In this document: positions 1 through 8,717 of the stretch, one piece after another
How positions within the stretch are numbered: the stretch's first letter is position 1
Layout of the letters: the number at the start of each line of letters is the position of its first letter
Assembly (NCBI RefSeq): GCF_017873175.1
Contig: NZ_JAGGJW010000003.1
Coordinates: 408,392 to 472,391, forward strand
Direction: 5' to 3'
DNA length: 64,000 bases
DNA from: Neorhizobium petrolearium
GTDB lineage: Bacteria > Pseudomonadota > Alphaproteobacteria > Rhizobiales > Rhizobiaceae
Position numbers and translations under genes: made by a program
Notes under the pieces: generated by a model
The model's database searches: none
The model's input: the letters and a program-made list of their open reading frames with translations, nothing else
Told to the model about the DNA's origin: nothing

Positions 1-720
1 GCCAGGGTGACGGGCGGAAACGGGCGGACATTACCCGTACGCGTACGCTATGGCCATGTCTGGGCATCCCTCGGCGAGCCGAAGAAGGAGCTCTTCGACA
101 TTCCCGAGGCCGATCAGCCAGGCCGACGCTTCGTCGATGTCGGCGTGGTGCGCGTGCGCTGCTCCCCGCTCCGCGCCGTCGAAAACTTCCTTGACATCGC
201 TCATTTTCCCTTCGTGCATACGGATATTCTGGGCGCCGAACCCCACACGGAAGTCCAGAACTACAAGGTCGAGATTCGCGAGGAAGAAGATGAAGTCTGG
301 GCGACACAGGTGAAATTCTACCAACCCCAGGCAGCCAAATCGGCAAGCGGCGGCATCACGACGGAATATATGTACCGCGTGCCGGCGCCGACCTGTTCGG
401 TCCTCTACAAGACCTGCCCGCCCCGCCCGGGAGAATGGGATGTCATCACCCTCTTCGTGCAGCCGCTTGCCGAGGATCTATGCGACGTCTGGCCGTGGAT
501 GGCGCTTTTCGATGACGAGAGCTCCATGACCGACCTCATCCATTTCCAGCAGACGATCTTCCTTCAGGACCGATCGATCCTGGAAAACCAGATCCCGCGG
601 CTGTTGCCGCTCGATCCGGGCATGGAAATCCCGACACGTGCCGATCTCACCTCGGTCGCTTATCGGCGCTGGCTGAAACGCCACAATTATACCTATGGCG
701 CACAGCTGGTGGCGCAATGA
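1..720 (+). CDS. Rieske-type non-heme iron oxygenase, catalytic part (5' truncated by window)
   Basis: Partial gene: the frame is open through base 1, so the start and any Rieske [2Fe-2S] domain lie outside the window. What remains is the catalytic domain of a VanA/NdmA-like ring-hydroxylating or N/O-demethylating oxygenase. Counting from the GTG at base 7, the mononuclear iron motif N60-x2-D63-x2-H66-x4-H71 is intact, and QDRSILENQ near the C-terminus holds the likely carboxylate ligand. The segment YGHVWASLGEP is typical of the linker after a Rieske domain. The stop overlaps the start of the GST-like gene (ATGA), so the two are translationally coupled. The neighbours (deaminases, nucleoside-type transporters) suggest a heterocyclic or N-methylated substrate; that is inference. 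Confidence 0.85.
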   Translation, partial: ARVTGGNGRTLPVRVRYGHVWASLGEPKKELFDIPEADQPGRRFVDVGVVRVRCSPLRAVENFLDIAHFPFVHTDILGAEPHTEVQNYKVEIREEEDEVWATQVKFYQPQAAKSASGGITTEYMYRVPAPTCSVLYKTCPPRPGEWDVITLFVQPLAEDLCDVWPWMALFDDESSMTDLIHFQQTIFLQDRSILENQIPRLLPLDPGMEIPTRADLTSVAYRRWLKRHNYTYGAQLVAQ

Positions 721-1376
721 AGCTCTACGACTACATCCTCTCGCCCAGTTGCTACAAAGTGCGCCTGATGGCATCGCTGACCGGTGTGAAGCTCGACATC
801 CGCCCGGTGGATTTCCATCCCGGCACCGAACATCGTAGCCCCGAACTCCTGGCGCTCAATCCGGCAGGCTCGATTCCGATCCTGGAGGACGGTGACCTGG
901 TTCTTACCGAATCCTCCGCCATGCTCGCCTATCTCGCTGCCAAGGCCGCACCGGAATGGCTCGCCGGCAGCAGACCGGAGGAAGCGGCGCGCGTGCAGCA
1001 ATGGCTGTCCTTCTCGGGCCGACTGACCGCCAGTCTCGGCGGTGCGCGGCTTCATGAAATGCTGTTGCGGCCCGGCGACATCGGTGCGCTGCAAACTCAA
1101 GGCGTTGCCGCTCTGCGTGAGCTGGAGGCCGGCCTCTTCGAACAGAGCATGCGCGGCATGCGCTTCCTCGCTGCCGAACGGCCGACGATCGCCGACATCG
1201 CCTGTTTTCCCTATGTGGCGCTCGCACCCGACGGAGGCGTCTCGCTTGATCCATATCCCACGATACGGCTCTGGTCCCGTGCCGTCCGCTCGCTCGATCA
1301 ATTCCTTGAGATGCCGGGCATTCACCGGCTCCACGAGTTGAAGCCCGAGCCGCACGTCGAAGGGAGCGAGGCGTGA
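717..1376 (+). CDS. Glutathione S-transferase family protein
   Basis: 219 aa, the usual GST length. The N-terminal thioredoxin-like half has the SPSCYKVRL active-site region, the cis-proline stretch NPAGSIPIL and the ESSAMLAYLA glutathione gamma-Glu contact; the helical half has the PTIADIACFPY N-capping motif. It starts inside the stop of the oxygenase gene and is followed one base later by a deaminase gene, so it belongs to the same operon. A GST-like partner next to a Rieske oxygenase recalls NdmE, which supports NdmC in bacterial 7-methylxanthine demethylation. It could equally be a conjugating enzyme. Confidence 0.85.
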   Translation: MKLYDYILSPSCYKVRLMASLTGVKLDIRPVDFHPGTEHRSPELLALNPAGSIPILEDGDLVLTESSAMLAYLAAKAAPEWLAGSRPEEAARVQQWLSFSGRLTASLGGARLHEMLLRPGDIGALQTQGVAALRELEAGLFEQSMRGMRFLAAERPTIADIACFPYVALAPDGGVSLDPYPTIRLWSRAVRSLDQFLEMPGIHRLHELKPEPHVEGSEA

Positions 1377-1377
1377 C

Positions 1378-2757
1378 ATGGCGGGTTACCTTCTGAAGAA
1401 CTGCGCAGCGGTCATCGTCGACGAGGGTAAGGGGCCGACTGTCTATCGCAATGTCGACGTTCTCACGAACGGCCCAGCAATCCAGTCGATCGGCCAAAAT
1501 CTTGGCGCAGGCGACCTGCTCGACGGCACGATCACACAGGATGCCACCGGTTGGTTCGTCTATCCTGGCCTCATCAACACCCACCATCACTTTTTCCAAT
1601 GCTTCGTGCGCAACCGCGCGGACCTCGATTGGACGAAACTCTCGGTCATCGAGTGGCTGGACCGCATCTATCCGATCTTCTCGCGGCTCAACGAGGATTG
1701 CTTCTATCACTCCTCGCTCACGGCCATGGCCGAGCTGATCAAGCATGGCTGCACCACGGCCTTCGACCACCAGTACAATTTTCCCCGGCACGCCGGAAAG
1801 CGGCTGATCGACCGTCAATTCGAGGCGGCCGATCTTCTCGGCATGCGCTTCCATGCCGGCCGCGGCGGAAATACGCTGCCGAAATCGGAAGGCTCGACCA
1901 TTCCGGACGAAATGCTGGAAACGACGGACGAATTCATCGACGATTGCGCACGCCTGATCGACACCTATCACGACGCCGGCGAATTCAGCATGCGCCAGGT
2001 CGTGGTTGCGCCGTGCCAGCCGGTCAATTGCTACAGGGAGACCTTCGTCGAGTCCGTCGCGCTGGCGCGAGATCGCGGCGTCATGATGCATACCCATGTC
2101 GGTGAGGGCGAAAGCCCAGTCATCGAAGCACGCCACGGCATGCGGACCGTCGATTATCTCGAGAAACTCGGCTTTGCCGGCCCGGATGCTTTCTATGCCC
2201 ATTGCTGGGAGCTGACCCACGACGAACTCAGGAATATGGCCGTCAGCGGCACCGGCGTTTCGCACTGCCCGGAACCGGTTTATCTGGTCGGCGCCGAGGT
2301 GACCGACATACCCGCCATGTCCGCCTTCTGCTTGCGCGTCGGTCTTGGCTGCGATGGCGCTGCCTCCAACGACAATTCGAACTTCATGCACTGCCTCCAC
2401 TCGGCTTACATGCTGCAGTGCCTCGTTTCCTCCGCCCGCGCCCATCCGGTACCACCTCCAGCCGATTTCCTCGGTTATGCCACGACCGGCGGCGCGAGCC
2501 TGCTTGGCCGGAGCGACATCGGCCGGCTTGCGCCCGGCATGGCCGCCGACCTGTTTGCCATCGACACCCGCCGCATGGACTATGTCGGCACCCGGCATGA
2601 CCCGTTGAGCCTGATTGCCCGTGTCGGCATCGGCACGCCGACCGACATGACCATGATCAATGGCCGGATCGTCTGGCAAAAAGGCGAGTTCATCGGACTG
2701 GACGAAGCGCAATTGTTCGCCGAGGCCGAAGCGGCACTCGCCGCCGTGGAATTCTAA
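1378..2757 (+). CDS. Amidohydrolase: 8-oxoguanine deaminase / AtzB-like aminohydrolase
   Basis: 459 aa, normal for the COG0402 deaminases. Metal and catalytic residues of the TIM-barrel amidohydrolases are all visible: HxH at H69/H71 (NTHHH), H240 with E243 in HTHVGEGE, H275 in YAHCWEL and D326 in GLGCDGAAS. The family includes hydroxyatrazine hydrolase AtzB, 8-oxoguanine deaminase and isoxanthopterin deaminase, all removing an amine from a fused or N-rich ring. It starts one base after the GST stop, and a 20-base gap separates it from the transporter's binding protein, so uptake and deamination are probably co-expressed. The exact substrate cannot be read from sequence. Confidence 0.85.
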   Translation: MAGYLLKNCAAVIVDEGKGPTVYRNVDVLTNGPAIQSIGQNLGAGDLLDGTITQDATGWFVYPGLINTHHHFFQCFVRNRADLDWTKLSVIEWLDRIYPIFSRLNEDCFYHSSLTAMAELIKHGCTTAFDHQYNFPRHAGKRLIDRQFEAADLLGMRFHAGRGGNTLPKSEGSTIPDEMLETTDEFIDDCARLIDTYHDAGEFSMRQVVVAPCQPVNCYRETFVESVALARDRGVMMHTHVGEGESPVIEARHGMRTVDYLEKLGFAGPDAFYAHCWELTHDELRNMAVSGTGVSHCPEPVYLVGAEVTDIPAMSAFCLRVGLGCDGAASNDNSNFMHCLHSAYMLQCLVSSARAHPVPPPADFLGYATTGGASLLGRSDIGRLAPGMAADLFAIDTRRMDYVGTRHDPLSLIARVGIGTPTDMTMINGRIVWQKGEFIGLDEAQLFAEAEAALAAVEF

Positions 2758-2777
2758 AACCAAAAGAGGGAACCTGT

Positions 2778-3878
2778 ATGCTCGACAACCTGACCCGCAG
2801 AACGTTTATGAAAGGCCTTGCCGCCACGGGCCTTGCCGGCGCACTCGGCAGCCGCCTTGCCGTCGCGGCCGATGAACCGCTCGGTATCGCTCTCGTCGTC
2901 CCCTCGCCGGTCGGCGATGTCGGCTGGGCTCATGCGCTCGCCGCCGGTCTCGATCCGATCAAGGCTGCCTATGGCGACAAGGTGAAGGTCACCGTCATCG
3001 AAAACATCCCCGAAGGCCCGGATGCCGACCGCATCATGAACAAGACGGTCGCCGACGGGAACAAGTTCCTGATCGCCGGCTCCTTCGGCTACCAGAACGG
3101 GGCGTTGCAGATTGCCCGCCGGAATCCGGGCGTCACTGTACTGCATGCTTCCGGGTTTCAGGTCGCCCCCAATTTTTCGCCTTTTGCCGCAAAATACTTC
3201 CAGGGCACCTATCTGCTCGGCATGGCGGCCGCCGCCCTTTCCAAGACCGGCAAGCTCGGCTCCGTCTCCGCCTTCGCGATTCCCGAGCTGATTACCTCCA
3301 TCAATGCCTTCACGCTGGGCGCTCAGGCCGTGAAACCCGATATCGAGGTTTCGGTCGTCTGGGTGAATTCCTGGTTCGATCCGGCCAAGGAACAGGAAGC
3401 GGCAAAGGCTCTCATCGCCCAGAAGTGCGACGTGATTTTCTCCAATGCACAGGATACCCCGTCCGTCATCGCAGCCTGCGAGGAAGCCGGCGTCTATGCC
3501 TTCAACCTCAATTCGTCGATGAAGAAGTACGCGCCGAAAACCTATCTGGGCTGCGTGGCAACCGACTGGTCCCCCTTCTTCAAAGCTTCTGTGGACGCCC
3601 ATCTCGCCGGCACGTTCAAGGGCGCAAACGCCTTCCTGGGCGTCGCCGACAAGGTCGTTGAAGTGGTCGACTGGAATCCCGACATCCCGGCAGACACGAT
3701 GGCCAGGATCGAGGAGGTCGGAACCAAGATCGCCGACGGCAGCTTCTCGCCCTTTACCGGACCGATCACCAAGGCCGACGGCAACGAGGGTGTCGCTTCC
3801 GGCAAGACCATGGCCGATGCCGAGATCATTGCCATGAACTGGCACGTCAAGGGCGTGACCACACCGCTGCCGAAGTAA
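2778..3878 (+). CDS. BMP/PnrA-family ABC transporter substrate-binding protein
   Basis: 366 aa periplasmic binding protein of the basic membrane protein (PnrA/Med) family, which in known cases binds nucleosides or purine-like ligands. The N-terminus has a twin-arginine-like leader (TRRTFMKG, residues 6-13) followed by a hydrophobic stretch and an AVAA-type cleavage region. The AGSFGYQNG and NPDIPADT segments fit the family. A GAGGGAACCTGT ribosome site precedes the ATG. It is the first gene of an SBP-ATPase-permease-permease set, with three bases to the ATPase gene. Confidence 0.9.
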   Translation: MLDNLTRRTFMKGLAATGLAGALGSRLAVAADEPLGIALVVPSPVGDVGWAHALAAGLDPIKAAYGDKVKVTVIENIPEGPDADRIMNKTVADGNKFLIAGSFGYQNGALQIARRNPGVTVLHASGFQVAPNFSPFAAKYFQGTYLLGMAAAALSKTGKLGSVSAFAIPELITSINAFTLGAQAVKPDIEVSVVWVNSWFDPAKEQEAAKALIAQKCDVIFSNAQDTPSVIAACEEAGVYAFNLNSSMKKYAPKTYLGCVATDWSPFFKASVDAHLAGTFKGANAFLGVADKVVEVVDWNPDIPADTMARIEEVGTKIADGSFSPFTGPITKADGNEGVASGKTMADAEIIAMNWHVKGVTTPLPK

Positions 3879-3881
3879 GCC

Positions 3882-5405
3882 ATGTCACAACCCCTCCTGT
3901 CTCTCCGCGGCATCTCCAAGAGTTACGGTGCAATCAGGGCCAATCAGGAGATCGACCTGGACGTGGCTCCGCGGTCGATCCACGCGATCCTCGGAGAAAA
4001 CGGGGCTGGCAAGTCCACGCTGATGAAGCTTATCTACGGCGTCGAACAGCCAGATGATGGGACCGCTGCCTGGAAAGGAGAACCTTTGAGCCTGGCCTCG
4101 CCTGCCGAAGCCAGGCACAGAGGAATCGGCATGGTCTTCCAGCACTTCTCGCTGTTCGAAACCCTGACGGTCGTTGAAAACATCCAGCTCGTCGTGCCAG
4201 GCCGGAAGGCCGAGCTGACCAAACGCATCCGCACGCTCGGACGGGATTTCGGCCTCGAAGTCGACCCCTTTGCCCATGTGCACGCGCTGTCCGTCGGCGA
4301 GCGGCAGAGGGTCGAAATTATCCGCTGCCTGATGACCAATCCGAAGCTTCTGATCCTCGACGAGCCGACGTCCGTGTTGCCGCCGCAGCTCGTCAACAAG
4401 CTCTTCGACACGCTGCGGCGCCTGCGCGATGGCGGCGTCTCCATCCTCTTCATTTCCCACAAGCTGGAGGAGATCCGGGCGATCTGCGACCGGGCAACCA
4501 TCCTGCGTGGCGGGCGCGTCACCGGCAATGTCGATCCTCGCGAACACGATGCCCACGATCTTGCCCGCATGATGATCGGCCGCGACATGCCGGAGCCTAT
4601 TCCGGCGCTGCCGTTATCGGGTGGCGAGAGACGGCTCGAAATCATTGGGCTCGACTACACGCCGGACGACCCATTCGCCGTGCCGCTTTCCAGCATCAGC
4701 CTGACGGTACGGGCAAGCGAGATACTGGGCATCGCCGGCATTTCGGGCAACGGCCAGAGCGAGCTTTCGGCACTGATTTCCGGCGAAACGGTGCTGAAAC
4801 GCGAGCAGGCGGACCGCATCTTCATGATGGGCAGGGATGTGGGCACGCTCGATCCCGCCGCCCGCCGTGAACTGGGCTTCGCCTTCGTGCCCGAAGACCG
4901 GCTCGGCCGCGGCGCGGTACCCGAAATGTCGCTCCTGCTCAACAGCCTGCTGACCGCCCATCCGCTTAAGCTCCTGAAACACGGCCTCATCAACAGAGCA
5001 CGCGCGGCCGCCTTCACCAATGACTGTATCCGCCAATACGATGTACGAACGCGCGGCCCGGATGCCGAAGCGGGCTCGCTTTCCGGCGGAAATCTTCAGA
5101 AATTCATCGTCGGGCGCGAGATCATGCTGGCGCCCAAGCTCCTCTTCGTCGCCCAGCCTACCTGGGGGGTCGATGTCGGTGCGGCTTCGGCAATCCGCCA
5201 GCGGCTCATCGCGCTGCGCAATGCCGGCATGGCGATCCTCGTCATCTCCGAGGAGCTGGAGGAGCTGTTCGAGCTCAGCGATTTCATCCAGGTCCTGCAT
5301 CACGGGACCCTCAGCCCTCCGCTCCTGGCCGTGAACACGAAGCCGGAGGAGATCGGCCGATACATGATAGGGGCGGAACCTGCCGGCGAGAAAGCCTCCG
5401 CATGA
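3882..5405 (+). CDS. ABC transporter ATP-binding protein, tandem NBD (BMP/nucleoside type)
   Basis: 507 aa with two nucleotide-binding domains in one chain, as in RbsA and the nucleoside importers. The N-terminal domain has a full Walker A (GENGAGKST), signature LSVGERQR and Walker B LLILDEPT. The C-terminal domain has a degenerate Walker A (GISGNGQSE), signature LSGGNLQK and a Walker B ending in QP instead of EP (LLFVAQPTWGVD), so one site is probably non-hydrolytic, which is usual for this family. Energises the two permeases that follow; its stop overlaps the first permease start. Confidence 0.92.
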   Translation: MSQPLLSLRGISKSYGAIRANQEIDLDVAPRSIHAILGENGAGKSTLMKLIYGVEQPDDGTAAWKGEPLSLASPAEARHRGIGMVFQHFSLFETLTVVENIQLVVPGRKAELTKRIRTLGRDFGLEVDPFAHVHALSVGERQRVEIIRCLMTNPKLLILDEPTSVLPPQLVNKLFDTLRRLRDGGVSILFISHKLEEIRAICDRATILRGGRVTGNVDPREHDAHDLARMMIGRDMPEPIPALPLSGGERRLEIIGLDYTPDDPFAVPLSSISLTVRASEILGIAGISGNGQSELSALISGETVLKREQADRIFMMGRDVGTLDPAARRELGFAFVPEDRLGRGAVPEMSLLLNSLLTAHPLKLLKHGLINRARAAAFTNDCIRQYDVRTRGPDAEAGSLSGGNLQKFIVGREIMLAPKLLFVAQPTWGVDVGAASAIRQRLIALRNAGMAILVISEELEELFELSDFIQVLHHGTLSPPLLAVNTKPEEIGRYMIGAEPAGEKASA

Positions 5406-6502
5406 GTCGCCCCGCCCTTGCCCTGCTGCCTATTCTCATACGTCGGGACCGCGCTTCTCTCACGGCGACCCTGCTTGCTCCGGCCTTGGCGCTGGCGGCA
5501 GCCCTTATCCTCAATCTGGGACTCTATGTACTCCTGGGTCGTGACCCCGTCGCCGTCGTCCATGCGATGCTCCTCGAACCCTTCCTCTCATGGGCATCAT
5601 TTTCGGAAGTGCTGCTGAAGACCGGGCCGCTGCTCCTTATCGCCCAAGGACTGGCGATCGGCTTTCGTGCCAAGGTCTTCAACATCGGTGCGGAGGGCCA
5701 ATTCATCCTCGGAGCGATCTTTGCTTCCGCCCTCCCGATCTGGTTTCCGCAGGCGACCGGGGCGTGGATCTGGCCGGCCATGCTGTTGCTCGGCGCGATC
5801 GGCGGCGCGCTTTGGGCGTCGATCACTGCCTTCTGGCGCGTCAGGCTCAATGCCAACGAGATCCTGGTATCACTGATGCTGAGCCTGGTGGCGGCGCAAT
5901 TGCTCTACTACCTGCTGCTCGGACCCTGGAAGGATCCGAACGGCTTCAATTTCCCACAGTCGGTCATGTTCCAGTACGACGCGATGGTGCCGACCCTGAT
6001 CCCCGGAACGCGCGTGAACGTCTCGCTTCTTATTGCTTTCGCCCTCTCCGCCGCAGCGTGGATCTTCATGCAGAAGAGCTTCATGGGCTACAAGCTGCAG
6101 GTCGGCGGACTTGCGCCGCGCGCCGCCGGCTATGCCGGCTTCAACCAGGGCTGGGCAATCTGGCTCTCGCTGCTGATCGGTGGTTTCGCTGCAGGCCTTG
6201 CGGGTGCTGCCGAAGTGGCGGGGCCGCTCGGCCAGCTGCAGCGGTCAATCTCCACCGGTTACGGCTATGCCGCCATCATTGTCGCCTATCTCGGCGGCCT
6301 GCATCCGATCGGCATCGTCGTCTCCGCCTTTTTCATGGCGGCGCTTTATATTGGCGGGGACAATGCCATGGTCTCGGCCAACCTGCCGATCGCCGCCGTG
6401 CGCGTCTTCCAGGGCAGCCTCCTGCTCGCCTATCTCGTCGCCATTACCTTCGTGCGCTACCGCCTCGAGTGGCGTCATGCCGGCCATCGGAATACATCAT
6501 GA
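5402..6502 (+). CDS. ABC transporter permease (BPD_transp_2), first of pair
   Basis: 366 aa integral membrane protein with about eight to ten hydrophobic segments. The conserved GFRAKVFNIGAEGQFILGA stretch and GGLAPRAAGYAGFN coupling region identify the inner-membrane permease of BMP-type (nucleoside/sugar) importers. It overlaps both neighbours by 4 bases (ATGA), so ATPase and both permeases are coupled. The N-terminal arginine-rich segment before the first membrane helix is normal for the longer of the two permeases. Confidence 0.92.
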   Translation: MSRPALALLPILIRRDRASLTATLLAPALALAAALILNLGLYVLLGRDPVAVVHAMLLEPFLSWASFSEVLLKTGPLLLIAQGLAIGFRAKVFNIGAEGQFILGAIFASALPIWFPQATGAWIWPAMLLLGAIGGALWASITAFWRVRLNANEILVSLMLSLVAAQLLYYLLLGPWKDPNGFNFPQSVMFQYDAMVPTLIPGTRVNVSLLIAFALSAAAWIFMQKSFMGYKLQVGGLAPRAAGYAGFNQGWAIWLSLLIGGFAAGLAGAAEVAGPLGQLQRSISTGYGYAAIIVAYLGGLHPIGIVVSAFFMAALYIGGDNAMVSANLPIAAVRVFQGSLLLAYLVAITFVRYRLEWRHAGHRNTS

Positions 6503-7410
6503 ACGCCATCCAGTTCATCCTTGCGGGCATGCTTGCGGCCGCGACACCTTTTCTGCTCGCCGCACTCGGCGAACTGGTGGTCGAACGCGCCGGCGTACTC
6601 AATCTCGGGGTCGAGGGCCTCATGGCACTGGGCGCGGTCATCGCCTTCATCATTGTCTATCACGGCGGTGGGCATCTGATCGGCTTCGTCGCCGCAGGCA
6701 TCTGCAGCGCATTGCTTTCACTCGTCTTCGCTATCATCGCACTGGTTTTCAGAGCCAATCAGGTGGCGGCGGGCCTTGCGATCGGCATCCTCGGCCAGGG
6801 CCTTTCGGCGTTATTCGGCAAAAGCTACGAAAGCCTGACAGTCAAAGGCCTGCCGAGGCTCGCCTTGCCCTGGTTTTCAGAGCTGCCGATCATCGGTGGT
6901 CTCTTCACCCAGGATATCGTCGTCTGGTTTTCGCTCGCCGGCACGCTCGCCATCTGGGCGATCTTTACCTTCACCAAGACCGGCCTTGTAATCCGGGCCG
7001 TTGGCGAAAATCCGAAAGCTGCGCACGCTATCGGTTATCCGGTAATCCTTGTTCGCACCGCTGCCGTCGCCTTCGGAGGAATGATGGCCGGCTTTGCCGG
7101 CGCGTATGCCGCGGTAGTCTATACCCCGCTATGGGCCGATGGCATGATCGCCGGCCGCGGCTGGATTGCAATCGCGCTCGTGGTTTTCGGTACCTGGCTT
7201 ACCGGCCGCATCTTCCTCGGCGCCTGCCTCTTCGGCGCGGTTTCCCTCATGGGTCCTGCCGCCCAGGCGACAGGGATGGACGTACCATCGCAGCTGCTTT
7301 CCAGCCTGCCGTATCTTGTCACGATCATCGTGCTGGGGATCATCTCCGCCGATCGCCGCCTTTTAAAGCTCAACGGCGTCGCTTCGCTCGGCGAACCCTT
7401 CGAGCGCTAA
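6499..7410 (+). CDS. ABC transporter permease (BPD_transp_2), second of pair
   Basis: 303 aa, shorter partner permease. The start at 6499 was chosen because the ATG overlaps the stop of the first permease (ATGA) and gives the usual hydrophobic N-terminus; the same frame is open far upstream but only as an antisense-like shadow. The motif ERAGVLNLGVEGLMALGA near residue 30 and the NPKAAHAIGYP loop are family hallmarks. The gene ends 4 bases into the end of the convergent deaminase gene on the other strand, so the two operons meet tail to tail with no terminator visible between them. Confidence 0.92.
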   Translation: MNAIQFILAGMLAAATPFLLAALGELVVERAGVLNLGVEGLMALGAVIAFIIVYHGGGHLIGFVAAGICSALLSLVFAIIALVFRANQVAAGLAIGILGQGLSALFGKSYESLTVKGLPRLALPWFSELPIIGGLFTQDIVVWFSLAGTLAIWAIFTFTKTGLVIRAVGENPKAAHAIGYPVILVRTAAVAFGGMMAGFAGAYAAVVYTPLWADGMIAGRGWIAIALVVFGTWLTGRIFLGACLFGAVSLMGPAAQATGMDVPSQLLSSLPYLVTIIVLGIISADRRLLKLNGVASLGEPFER

Positions 7411-8696
7411 CGACGAGCCGTGGGATTGTATCCCGCATCGATACGTTCCGGTCGTCCTTCGATCTGCAGTTCGGTGATCTTCGGCACCGTGCGGGCGATG
7501 ACCTTTCCCCGCCGCAGGACAGCAAGCCTGGTCGGCTTCAAGCGCAGGGCCTCGGGCACGTCCTCTGCCTGCAATATCACGAGGTCGGCATGGCATCCGG
7601 CATCGAGGCCATAGTCTTCGAGACCAAGCGCCTTTGCGGAATTGACCGTCAGGGCATCGAAGATCTTCTTCTTGTCCTCCACACCAGACATCTGCGCGAC
7701 ATGGATCGCCATGTGCCCGACTTCCAGCATGTCACCCGAGCCCATCGAGTACCAGGGGTCCATCACGCAGTCGTGGCCGAAGGAAACGTTCAGTCCTGCC
7801 GCCATCAGTTCGCGGACCCGCGTCATCCCGCGCCGCTTCGGATAGGTGTCGTGACGACCCTGCAGCATGATGTTAATCAGCGGGTTGGGAATGACATTGA
7901 TCTCCGCCTCCGCCATGAGCGGAATGAGCTTGGAGACATAGTAGTTATCCATCGAATGCATCGACGTCAGGTGCGAGCCTGCAACGCGTCCCTTGAGACC
8001 GAAGCGGACGGTTTGGGCCGCCAGCGTTTCGATATGCCGGGACATGGGATCGTCGGTCTCGTCGCAGTGCATGTCGACCGGCAGGCCGCGATCGGCAGCG
8101 ATCCGGCACAGCGCCTCCACCGACATTGCCCCCTCCTGCATGGTCCGCTCGAAATGCGGAATGCCACCGACGATATCGACACCCATGTCGAGCGCGCGCT
8201 CCAGCGATTCCACGCCTTCCGAGGCGCGGTAATAGCCGTCCTGCGGGAAGGCAACGAGCTGCAGGTCGATGTAAGGTGCCACGCGCTCCTTTACCTCCAG
8301 CATCGCCTCCACGGTGACGAGACGCGGATCGGAGGTGTCGACATGGGTGCGGATATGCAGAAGCCCCTGGCTGACGGCGAGATCGCAATAAGCCAGCGCA
8401 CGTTCGACGAGCGCCTCCCTGGTCAGCAACGGACGCAGTTCCCCCCAGAGCGCAATCCCTTCCAGAAGCGTACCGGAAACGTTCATGCGCGGCAGGCCGA
8501 GGGAAAGCGTCGCATCCATGTGGAAATGCGGATCGACAAAGGACGGGCTGACCAGGCGGTTCGTCGCGTCAATGACCTCGCGCGCTCCACCCGGCAATCC
8601 CGCCTCCACGGCAGCGATCTTTTCGCCCGCGATACCGACATCGATGCCCCTGCGCCCGTCCGGGAGGTTGGCATTGCGAATGATCAGGTCAAACAT
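7407..8696 (-). CDS. Cytosine-deaminase-like (CodA family) amidohydrolase
   Basis: 429 aa, same length as E. coli cytosine deaminase. Metal and catalytic residues line up with CodA: H57/H59 (DPHFHMD), H210 and E213 (DMHCDETDD), H242 (GSHLTSMH) and D309 in FGHDCVMDPWYSMG, the last being a very CodA-like stretch. The family also contains AtzC and deaminases of isocytosine-like and creatinine-like rings. It is the last gene of the second transporter operon, 22 bases after the permease; a GAGGAG site sits at good spacing before the ATG. Cytosine itself is possible, but the context of an amidase and a nucleoside-type importer leaves the substrate open. Confidence 0.85.
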   Translation of the reverse strand: MFDLIIRNANLPDGRRGIDVGIAGEKIAAVEAGLPGGAREVIDATNRLVSPSFVDPHFHMDATLSLGLPRMNVSGTLLEGIALWGELRPLLTREALVERALAYCDLAVSQGLLHIRTHVDTSDPRLVTVEAMLEVKERVAPYIDLQLVAFPQDGYYRASEGVESLERALDMGVDIVGGIPHFERTMQEGAMSVEALCRIAADRGLPVDMHCDETDDPMSRHIETLAAQTVRFGLKGRVAGSHLTSMHSMDNYYVSKLIPLMAEAEINVIPNPLINIMLQGRHDTYPKRRGMTRVRELMAAGLNVSFGHDCVMDPWYSMGSGDMLEVGHMAIHVAQMSGVEDKKKIFDALTVNSAKALGLEDYGLDAGCHADLVILQAEDVPEALRLKPTRLAVLRRGKVIARTVPKITELQIEGRPERIDAGYNPTARR

Positions 8697-8717
8697 GGAG
8701 AACTCCTCGGGCCTCGG

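Noticed and set aside
904..2763. A 619-codon open frame on the - strand
   Set aside because: Antisense to the GST and deaminase genes, no ribosome site or recognisable motif; the + strand proteins have intact catalytic residues.
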